In this document: one piece after another, positions 1 to 5,966 of the stretch
Position numbering within the stretch: position 1 is the first letter of the stretch
How the letters are laid out: every line of letters starts with the position of its first letter
Source of the DNA: Candidatus Mancarchaeum sp.
GTDB lineage: Archaea; Micrarchaeota; Micrarchaeia; Micrarchaeales; Micrarchaeaceae
Length of the DNA: 6,348 nt
Direction: 5' to 3'
Assembly: GCA_027364995.1 (NCBI GenBank)
Contig: DAHXOG010000043.1
Span: 1-6,348 of the forward strand
Position numbers and translations under genes: made by a program
The notes under the pieces: model-generated
What the model was told of the DNA's origin: nothing
What the model saw: the letters and a program-made list of their open reading frames with translations, nothing else
Database searches by the model: none

Positions 1-910
1 CCTGGAAGAGCAGACAAGCTTCGGCGTAGGCGAGGAGCGCAGCAGGGACAATTCTGTAACGCTGCGTTCAGGAGAATCAGGCATAGTCGACAGCGTTATG
101 TTCAGCGAAACAACAGGAGCGACAAGGATAATAAAGGTAAGGATCAGGAGCATAAAGATACCTGAGGTAGGAGACAAGTTCGCAAGCAGGCAAAGCCAGA
201 AGGGCGTAACGGCATTAATAGTGCCGCAAGAGGACATGCCATATACGAAAGAGGGCATAGTGCCTGACATGCTGCTAAACCCTATAGGTCTTCCGAACAG
301 GATGACTTACGGGCATATACTGGAGATGCTTGGTGCAAGGGCAGCCTCGCTAGAGGGGAGAACCAAGGACGGAACGCCGTTCTCAAAGCACGGCAAGGAG
401 CTTATAGACTCATATTCAGAAACACTCGAGAACTATGGATTCGAGAAGTTCGGGGACGACCAATTCTATGACGGAAGGACTGGCAAAAAGTTCTCCGCAC
501 AGCTTTTCAACGGCGTGGTTTACTATCATAGGCTATGGCATATGGTAAGCCTGAAATTGCAGGTGAGGAGCAGAGGTCCGGTGCAGATACTGACAAGGCA
601 GCCGACAGAAGGTAAGCCAAGGAGGGGAGGCCTTAAGTTCGGAGAGATGGAACGCGACGCGCTAGTAGGGCACGGAGCAAGCCTGCTCATAAAAGAGCGC
701 ATGCTTGACCAGAGCGACAAGGCTCCGGTATGGATATGCAAGAACTGCGGAGACATAGGATACTACGACTACATTAAGAATACACCAATATGCCCGACAT
801 GCGGCAGCAACAAGCTGGAAGAGGTGGAGATAAGCTATGCGTTCAAGCTTCTGCTTGACGAGCTCAAGTCCATGCATCTGCTGGCAAGGATAAGGTTAAA
901 AAGCGATTGA
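1..910 (+). CDS. rpoB: DNA-directed RNA polymerase subunit B (Rpo2), C-terminal part, 5' truncated by window
   Basis: This is the second-largest catalytic subunit of archaeal RNA polymerase. Its C-terminal part builds the hybrid-binding domain, wall and clamp anchor. The frame is open from base 2 with no stop, so the gene enters from the left and the ATG at 98 is internal; 302 residues are visible. Numbering from the codon at base 2, family landmarks are GDKFASR (57-63), a GLPNRMT segment, RGPVQILTRQPTEG, GGLKFGEMERD and LVGHGA. A C-terminal zinc site follows at C246, C249, C264 and C267 (CxxC...CxxC). Two near-universal motifs are altered: RHGQKG reads RQSQKG (Q64, S65), and VDDKIHAR reads VSLKLQVR (nt 545-568). 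rpoA1 starts 10 nt after the stop, in the usual archaeal order B-A'-A''. Identity is certain. Whether B is one gene or split into B''/B' cannot be seen here. Confidence 0.97.
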   Translation, partial: LEEQTSFGVGEERSRDNSVTLRSGESGIVDSVMFSETTGATRIIKVRIRSIKIPEVGDKFASRQSQKGVTALIVPQEDMPYTKEGIVPDMLLNPIGLPNRMTYGHILEMLGARAASLEGRTKDGTPFSKHGKELIDSYSETLENYGFEKFGDDQFYDGRTGKKFSAQLFNGVVYYHRLWHMVSLKLQVRSRGPVQILTRQPTEGKPRRGGLKFGEMERDALVGHGASLLIKERMLDQSDKAPVWICKNCGDIGYYDYIKNTPICPTCGSNKLEEVEISYAFKLLLDELKSMHLLARIRLKSD

Positions 911-913
911 GGT
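909..913 (+). promoter_or_regulatory. Shine-Dalgarno site for rpoA1
   Basis: GAGGT overlaps the rpoB stop codon (TGA, 908-910) and lies 7 nt before the ATG at 921. It matches the GGAGGTGAT complement of the archaeal 16S 3' end. This supports the 921 start and translation from a polycistronic rpoB-rpoA1 message. Confidence 0.7.
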
Positions 914-920
914 TATATGA

Positions 921-3458
921 ATGGTTCAAGCTGAGATAATAGACCACATAAGATTCACTGTGGTAAGCCCTGATGAAGTAAAGAGGATGAGCGTCGCAAA
1001 GCTCATAGTGCCAGACACGTACAATGAGGACGGCTATCCAATAGACGGCGGGCTTGTAGACCAGAGGCTTGGCGTCATAGACCCAGGACTAAAATGCAAA
1101 ACCTGCGGAGGAAGGGCGAAGAGCTGCGTAGGCCATTTCGGGCATATAGAACTGGTAAGGCCAGTCATACATCCAGAATTCTCAAAGTCAATATACCTGC
1201 TATTGCAGTCAACATGCGAAAGCTGCCACAGGATCCTTTTGGACGAGGCACAGATAGCAGAGCTAAGGCCTGCGATAAAAGGCTTCATAACCATCGACGA
1301 AGAGGAGATCGAGACGTTCCCGGAGACATCATCGCTTGCCATACTCACCAAAAAGCTCAAGTCCGTTAAAAAATGCCCGTATTGCGGCACGGCACAGCAA
1401 AAGCTGAAATTCGAAAGGCCCACATTCTTCTATTTAAACGGCAACAAGATGAAGCCTGACGAGATAATGGACTGGCTGTCCAGCATAAGCAACGACGACC
1501 TATCATTATTGGGCATTGACGGCACAGCCACAAGGCCGGAGTGGTTCATACTCACGGCATTACTGGTGCCTCCTGTTAACGTAAGGCCTTCAATAACGCT
1601 GGAATCAGGAGAGAGGAGCGAAGACGACCTGACGCACAAGCTTGTAGAGGTCATGAGGATAAACCAGCGCCTTGAGCAGGACATAGATGCAGGCGCGCCG
1701 CAAATAATAATAGACGATTTATGGGAACTATTGCAATACCACGTCACTACATATTTCAACAACGAGACGCCTGGAGTGCCGGTATCAAGGCACAGGAGCA
1801 CAAGGCCATTAAAGACATTGGCTCAAAGGCTGAAGGGCAAGGAGGGAAGGCTGAGGTATAACCTTTCAGGAAAAAGGGTCAATTTCTCGGCAAGAACTGT
1901 AATATCATCAGATTCAAGCCTTACGATAAACCAGGTAGGAATACCGATGCGCATAGCCGAAAATATGACCGTGCCGTTCTATGTTACCAAATGGAACATT
2001 GAGAAGGGCAAGGAGTACGTCAGCAATACCTCATATCCTACTGCGGTAAACATAATAAGCAAGGACGGCATGAGGAAGAGGCTTACGGATACGAACAGGG
2101 AAGAGATACTGAATTCAATAGAGCCTGGGACCATAATAGAAAGGCAGCTTGTCAACAACGACATAGTGCTTTTCAACAGGCAGCCAACATTGCACAGGGC
2201 ATCCATAATGGCACACAGGGTCAAGGTGCTCCCTGGGAAAACGTTGCGCATGAACGTTTCGATAACGACTCCGTACAACGCAGACTTCGACGGGGACGAG
2301 ATGAACCTGCACGTGCCGCAGACAATAGAGGCGCAGGCAGAAGCTCGCTACCTTATGCAGCCGAAGAACACACTGCTCAACGCAAAGGACGGCAGGCCAA
2401 TAGCGTTCTTAATAGAGGATGAGATAGCAGGTGCGTATCTTCTCACAAGGGATGATTCATATTTCGACAAGCAGGAAACCATGCTGATGCTTTCCAACAT
2501 CAACATATACGAGCTTCCGAGCCCTGAACGCAACGGCAAGTACTCGGGCAAAAAGATATTCTCGATGCTTCTGCCGAAGGACTTTGACTTCGAATATAGC
2601 TTCAAGGGCAATAAGGTAGAGATAAAGAACGGCAATCTCAAATCAGGGATAATAGACAACAAGATGGTGGGTTCCGGAGCAATACTCCTGGCAAAGCTTT
2701 TCGTTGACTACGGCCCTGACACTGTTGAGCAGTTCATACTGCAGCTTTCAAACCTGTGCCTGCGCGTGGTATACATGTATGGTCTCAGCGTCGGAATAAA
2801 AGACTATTACAACACCGAAAAGCAGATAACAAACCGCACCGAGATAATAGCGGAAGCTGAAGGCAAGGTGGCAGAGCTCACAAAAATCTACAAGAGCAAA
2901 AAGCTTGAGCGATTGCCGGGCTACACAAGCAAGGAGACATACGAGCTCATGCTGCTTGCACAGCTGGAAGAGGCAAGGGCAAAGGCAATAAAGCTAATAT
3001 CATCAACAACAGACGAGAGCAACGGCGCGTACATGCTTGCCACAATAGGAGCGAGAGGTAGCCTGCTTAACATGCTTATGATAAAATTGTTCTTGGGGCA
3101 GCAGCAGGTAAGGGGAAAGCGTCCATCCCGCGGATATTCCGGAAGGGTGCTTCCGTTCTTCAAGAAGGGCACGAAGAACCCGGAGAACAAGGGCTTCGTA
3201 TCGAACGGCTATCAGGACGGCCTTAACCCGCTGCAATTATACATGCACGGAATGGGTTCAAGGGACTCCGCAATGACAAAATCATTGGTAACTGCGGTTA
3301 GCGGATACCTGCAGCGCCGTTTCATAAACGCATTGCAGGATTTCTATGTGGAGACCAATCTTAGCGTCAAGGACGCCAGCGGTGCGCTCATACAGACAAT
3401 ATACGGAGGAGACGGTGTAGATCCTACAATGGAAATGGTAATGGATCAAAAGCTTTGA
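921..3458 (+). CDS. rpoA1: DNA-directed RNA polymerase subunit A' (Rpo1N)
   Basis: This is the N-terminal part of the largest RNA polymerase subunit and carries the Mg-binding catalytic site (845 aa). The clamp zinc site is C59, C62, C69, H72, and a second zinc site is C99, C102, C152, C155. The switch/rudder-side motif NLSGKRVNFSARTVIS is at about 314-329, FNRQPTLHRASIMAHRV at about 418-434, and the catalytic loop NADFDGDEMN at 453-462, with Asp455, Asp457 and Asp459 intact. The funnel, F-loop (710-728) and bridge helix (about 771-805) follow. The F-loop and bridge helix depart strongly from the family: the usual GGREGLxDTAVRTAxSGY reads GSRDSAMTKSLVTAVSGY (779-796). Downstream, LQRRFINAL and IYGGDGVDP fit the family again, so this is local change and not a frameshift. 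The protein ends about 10 residues after YGGDGVDP, slightly short for archaeal A' (usually about 870-890 aa, from memory). The start is supported by a Shine-Dalgarno site. Confidence 0.97.
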   Translation: MVQAEIIDHIRFTVVSPDEVKRMSVAKLIVPDTYNEDGYPIDGGLVDQRLGVIDPGLKCKTCGGRAKSCVGHFGHIELVRPVIHPEFSKSIYLLLQSTCESCHRILLDEAQIAELRPAIKGFITIDEEEIETFPETSSLAILTKKLKSVKKCPYCGTAQQKLKFERPTFFYLNGNKMKPDEIMDWLSSISNDDLSLLGIDGTATRPEWFILTALLVPPVNVRPSITLESGERSEDDLTHKLVEVMRINQRLEQDIDAGAPQIIIDDLWELLQYHVTTYFNNETPGVPVSRHRSTRPLKTLAQRLKGKEGRLRYNLSGKRVNFSARTVISSDSSLTINQVGIPMRIAENMTVPFYVTKWNIEKGKEYVSNTSYPTAVNIISKDGMRKRLTDTNREEILNSIEPGTIIERQLVNNDIVLFNRQPTLHRASIMAHRVKVLPGKTLRMNVSITTPYNADFDGDEMNLHVPQTIEAQAEARYLMQPKNTLLNAKDGRPIAFLIEDEIAGAYLLTRDDSYFDKQETMLMLSNINIYELPSPERNGKYSGKKIFSMLLPKDFDFEYSFKGNKVEIKNGNLKSGIIDNKMVGSGAILLAKLFVDYGPDTVEQFILQLSNLCLRVVYMYGLSVGIKDYYNTEKQITNRTEIIAEAEGKVAELTKIYKSKKLERLPGYTSKETYELMLLAQLEEARAKAIKLISSTTDESNGAYMLATIGARGSLLNMLMIKLFLGQQQVRGKRPSRGYSGRVLPFFKKGTKNPENKGFVSNGYQDGLNPLQLYMHGMGSRDSAMTKSLVTAVSGYLQRRFINALQDFYVETNLSVKDASGALIQTIYGGDGVDPTMEMVMDQKL

Positions 3459-3463
3459 GTGAT
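3459..3463 (+). promoter_or_regulatory. Shine-Dalgarno site for rpoA2
   Basis: GTGAT, directly after the rpoA1 stop (TGA, 3456-3458), matches the 3' part of GGAGGTGAT and is 5 nt from the ATG at 3469. It decides the rpoA2 start and indicates coupled translation of A' and A''. Confidence 0.65.
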
Positions 3464-3468
3464 ATATC

Positions 3469-4542
3469 ATGTCAGAATCAAAAACCTTAAAGGAATCTAG
3501 AAAGCAAAAGCTTATGGTATCATACGGGGAACCTGTAGGGGTTGTAGCCGCACAGTCGCTTGGCGAGCCCGCAACGCAGATGGTATTGAGGTCGTTCCAC
3601 ACGGCAGGAGTTTCATCGGTGGTAACGACTACCGGCTTGCCAAGGGTCATAGAGATAATAGACGCAAGGAAGCGCGTAAAGCTTCCCATAATGCGCATAA
3701 GGCCCGAAAAGTCAATAGCCCGTGATTATGAGAAGGTCAAGCAGCTAAAGCAGAAGATAGAGGAAGTAAAGCTTAATTCGCTGCTGGATAGCTACGATGA
3801 AGACATAAAGGCAGGCACGATAAAATTCAATCTCAGCAAAGAGAAGCTTTCTGCCAACGGATTGACATTGGCGCACGTCACATCAAGGATAAAGAACAAT
3901 TTTGATGGCATAGACATTTCAGCGGAATCAGGCTCCATATCAGTAAAATACAAAAGCAAGAAGGATGTGAAAAGCATACGCACATCATTCGTACATATGC
4001 TAAATTTTGCAGTTGCAGGAATACCTGGCATTTTCAAGGCCGTCATACAGCAGAGCGACGATAAGTCATTCTATATAATTACGAACGGCAGCAATATGGC
4101 AAGGGTCATAGAGATAGACGGCGTGGACAAGGATCGCATATACTCCAACGACATATTCGAGGTTCTAAGGGTATACGGCGTCGAAGCCGCAAGGAATCTC
4201 ATAGCTTCCGAGATACAGAAAACGCTTTCGGAAGAGGGCTTCGGAATAGGATTCAGGCACATAAGCCTTGTTGCCGACACAATGACATACACCGGCACCA
4301 TAAGGAGCATAGGCAGGCATGGTATAGCTGGAGACAAGGCATCTGTGCTGGCAAGGGCCGCATACGAGGAGACCGTGAAGCATTTCATAAACGCAAGCGT
4401 TTTTGGTGAACGCGACCCGTTGAAAGGGGTAGCTGAAAACATACTCATAGGAAAGCAGATAGCGGTCGGCACTGGAAGGATAAAGCTGGCGGTCAAGAAA
4501 GAAGACCTCAAAAAGATAAAGAGCAATTATTCGGAAAAATAA
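3469..4542 (+). CDS. rpoA2: DNA-directed RNA polymerase subunit A'' (Rpo1C)
   Basis: This is the C-terminal part of the largest subunit, carrying the trigger loop, jaw and C-terminal clamp segment (357 aa). The motif EPVGVVAAQSLGEPATQM (21-38) leads into the trigger loop RSFHTAGVSS (41-50). The catalytic-type His44 (nt 3598-3600) and the Gln37 equivalent are present. GLPRVIEIIDARK (56-68) follows. The C-terminal end holds IGRHGIAGDKASVLARAAYEETVKH, then LKGVAENILIGKQIAVGTG, both typical of A''. Only about 20 residues precede the trigger-loop module; archaeal A'' usually has several tens more (from memory), so the N-terminal lead is short. The spacing to rpoA1 is 10 nt and the two proteins join across the usual archaeal split site. 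Downstream lies a glycosyltransferase and not the rpl30e/nusA/rps12 genes common in archaea. Confidence 0.97.
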   Translation: MSESKTLKESRKQKLMVSYGEPVGVVAAQSLGEPATQMVLRSFHTAGVSSVVTTTGLPRVIEIIDARKRVKLPIMRIRPEKSIARDYEKVKQLKQKIEEVKLNSLLDSYDEDIKAGTIKFNLSKEKLSANGLTLAHVTSRIKNNFDGIDISAESGSISVKYKSKKDVKSIRTSFVHMLNFAVAGIPGIFKAVIQQSDDKSFYIITNGSNMARVIEIDGVDKDRIYSNDIFEVLRVYGVEAARNLIASEIQKTLSEEGFGIGFRHISLVADTMTYTGTIRSIGRHGIAGDKASVLARAAYEETVKHFINASVFGERDPLKGVAENILIGKQIAVGTGRIKLAVKKEDLKKIKSNYSEK

Positions 4543-4547
4543 TTTAA
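4533..4547 (+). promoter_or_regulatory. Candidate BRE/box A promoter for the glycosyltransferase gene
   Basis: GGAAAAATAATTTAA combines a purine-rich BRE-like part with an AT-rich box A. Its centre (about 4542) is roughly 24 nt upstream of the ATG at 4566, the spacing expected when transcription starts at the start codon. No Shine-Dalgarno-like sequence lies in 4548-4565. Together these suggest an independent, leaderless transcript. The call rests on consensus and spacing only. Confidence 0.45.
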
Positions 4548-4565
4548 CCTCAAGTCCTGCTTTGC

Positions 4566-5660
4566 ATGCCTGAAAAGATAAGATTATTGTGGTTCAACCA
4601 CAGGGACATAAAGCATAGCAGGGCCGGCGGTGCCGAGCGCAGCATAATAGAGATAGCATCAAGGCTTGCCAAATACGGTTTCTCAGTTACCCTTTGCTCT
4701 GTTAGTGATGGAACTACCAATAAGGAAGAAACATATAGGGAAGTGTCCATAATGCGCTATGGCTCAAATATGGCAGAGCACTACAATGTGCGCAAAACCA
4801 TTAAGGCAGCCAACCCCGATATCATAATAGAGGATATGGCCCATGCAATTCCATGGGTATCGCGTATTTATACGGATAAGCCAGTAGTGGTCTATTTCAG
4901 GCATATGCATTCCCGTACAATATCCGGGCAACTCCCTCTTCCACAGGCTCTTTTCGTAAAGTCTATAGAAAAGAGATACAAGTCGATATTTCCTAAATCC
5001 ACATTTATAACCGAATCCGAGCCATCCGCCAAAGATTTAAGGTCTTTAGGCATAAAAAAGGAAAGGATACACATCATACCTCCGGGGGTTGACCACGGGA
5101 TTTTCAGGAAATCAAAAAAGACAAAATATCCATCAATGGTCTATTTTTCAGGGATGCGCGATTATAAGAGGCCACTCATGGCAATCGAAGCATTCAAAAA
5201 AGCAATCACGGTAGATCCAAATACATCATTGCATATCATAGGCTCAGGACCTTCATCAAAAGAGGTAAGCTTTGCAGTAAAAATGCTCGGAAGCAAAAAT
5301 ATTTTCATGCATGGAAGGGTAACTACGAATAAGCTTTCGTCAATAGTTTCAAAGTCATGGTTAAATCTCAATTTCTCGGTTGCAGAAGGTTTTGGTTATT
5401 CGATACTGGAATCTGCAGCATCGGGTACGCCCACTATAGCCTTGGATGCGTATGGCGTAAGCGATATTATTAACAAGTATAAATTAGGTATAACGATAAA
5501 AGATATGGATGAATTCGGCCCTGCATTCAGAAAGATAATTTCCAACATAAGCAAATGGGGTAATGCAGTCCATAAGTCTGCAATGCGCTTTACGTGGGAA
5601 GAATGTGCAAAAGAATGGGCATTTCTCCTAAAGAATGAAATATCCAAACATGGCGATTAA
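4566..5660 (+). CDS. GT4-type (GT-B fold) glycosyltransferase family protein
   Basis: This is a probable retaining glycosyltransferase that moves a sugar from a nucleotide-sugar donor to an unknown acceptor, such as a glycan or lipid of the cell envelope (364 aa). The N-terminal Rossmann half shows the acceptor-side loop AGGAERSIIEIASRLAKYGF (20-39), matching the GGAE motif of GT4 enzymes. IIPPGVD (170-176) marks the domain linker. The C-terminal donor half begins with YFSGMRDYKRPLMAIEAF (193-210), where Arg198 and Lys201 sit where GT4 enzymes contact the donor phosphate. The EX7E signature is E274-GFGYSIL-E282, then SAASGTPTIALD. No signal peptide or membrane segment is visible, so it is probably cytosolic or peripheral. 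The ATG at 4566 has no Shine-Dalgarno site, fitting a leaderless mRNA. Codon use looks more AT-rich and less biased than in the rpo genes. Donor and acceptor cannot be told. Confidence 0.88.
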   Translation: MPEKIRLLWFNHRDIKHSRAGGAERSIIEIASRLAKYGFSVTLCSVSDGTTNKEETYREVSIMRYGSNMAEHYNVRKTIKAANPDIIIEDMAHAIPWVSRIYTDKPVVVYFRHMHSRTISGQLPLPQALFVKSIEKRYKSIFPKSTFITESEPSAKDLRSLGIKKERIHIIPPGVDHGIFRKSKKTKYPSMVYFSGMRDYKRPLMAIEAFKKAITVDPNTSLHIIGSGPSSKEVSFAVKMLGSKNIFMHGRVTTNKLSSIVSKSWLNLNFSVAEGFGYSILESAASGTPTIALDAYGVSDIINKYKLGITIKDMDEFGPAFRKIISNISKWGNAVHKSAMRFTWEECAKEWAFLLKNEISKHGD

Positions 5661-5674
5661 AGCATAAAAATAAG

Positions 5675-5688
5675 AAAGTGTTTTAAAT
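5675..5688 (+). promoter_or_regulatory. Candidate BRE/box A promoter for the LSm gene
   Basis: AAAGTG followed by TTTTAAAT lies in the AT-rich gap after the glycosyltransferase. The box A centre (about 5684) predicts a transcription start near 5710, leaving a leader of about 20 nt with room for the Shine-Dalgarno site at 5721. This would give LSm, and perhaps the following tRNA, a transcript separate from the genes upstream. Confidence 0.5.
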
Positions 5689-5720
5689 CTTAACAATAAA
5701 CTTAATAATACATTTCTTCT

Positions 5721-5724
5721 GGTG
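5721..5724 (+). promoter_or_regulatory. Shine-Dalgarno site deciding the LSm start
   Basis: GGTG, 6 nt before the ATG at 5731, matches the core of GGAGGTGAT. Its last three bases are the in-frame GTG at 5722, which could be mistaken for a start three codons earlier. The spacing makes 5731 the better start. Confidence 0.65.
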
Positions 5725-5730
5725 TATATA

Positions 5731-5955
5731 ATGTCACAAGAAAGACCATTCGATCTTTTAAACAAAGTAATAGGTCAGCAGGTTCTGATAAAGCTTAAGG
5801 GCGGAATGAGCATACGAGGCATGGTAACATCCTTCGATGCCCACATGAACATAGTGCTGGATGCAGCCGAAGAGCTCAATGACGGAGAGCTAAAGGCAAA
5901 GCTCGGCACTATACTGTTGCGTGGAGGAAACATATTGTGGATATCTCCAGTATAA
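5731..5955 (+). CDS. Sm-like archaeal protein (LSm/SmAP)
   Basis: This small RNA-binding protein of the Sm/LSm family normally forms a heptameric ring that binds U-rich RNA; archaeal members contact sRNAs, tRNA precursors and RNase P RNA. It has 74 aa from the ATG at 5731. A short N-terminal helix (PFDLLNKVIG, 6-15) precedes the Sm1 motif (about 16-48: VLIKLKGGMSIRGMVTSFDAHMNIVLDAAEE), whose Asp36, His38, Met39 and Asn40 form the usual uridine pocket loop. The Sm2 motif is LLRGGNILWISP (62-73), with Arg64, Gly65 and Asn67. The length is that of archaeal SmAP1, with no C-terminal extension. A tRNA gene begins 11 nt after the stop. The often-linked rpl37e gene is not present before the window ends. 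The family assignment is secure; the RNA targets are unknown. Confidence 0.95.
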   Translation: MSQERPFDLLNKVIGQQVLIKLKGGMSIRGMVTSFDAHMNIVLDAAEELNDGELKAKLGTILLRGGNILWISPV

Positions 5956-5966
5956 GCTTATCCTGT

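Noticed and set aside
3048..3308. Frameshift as an explanation for the odd F-loop and bridge helix
   Set aside because: The same frame carries clear family motifs before, between and after both segments (GARGS, GQQ, KGF, SGY, QRR, YGGDGVDP), so compensating frameshifts are unlikely.
526..5647. Many minus-strand frames of 60-150 codons
   Set aside because: All lie opposite strongly identified + strand genes (rpoB, rpoA1, rpoA2, glycosyltransferase) and show no family motifs; they follow from codon bias.
5952..5961. Ten-base palindrome ATAAGCTTAT at the LSm stop
   Set aside because: It is short and overlaps the stop codon, so chance is the simplest reading; as a box A it is too close to the tRNA 5' end.
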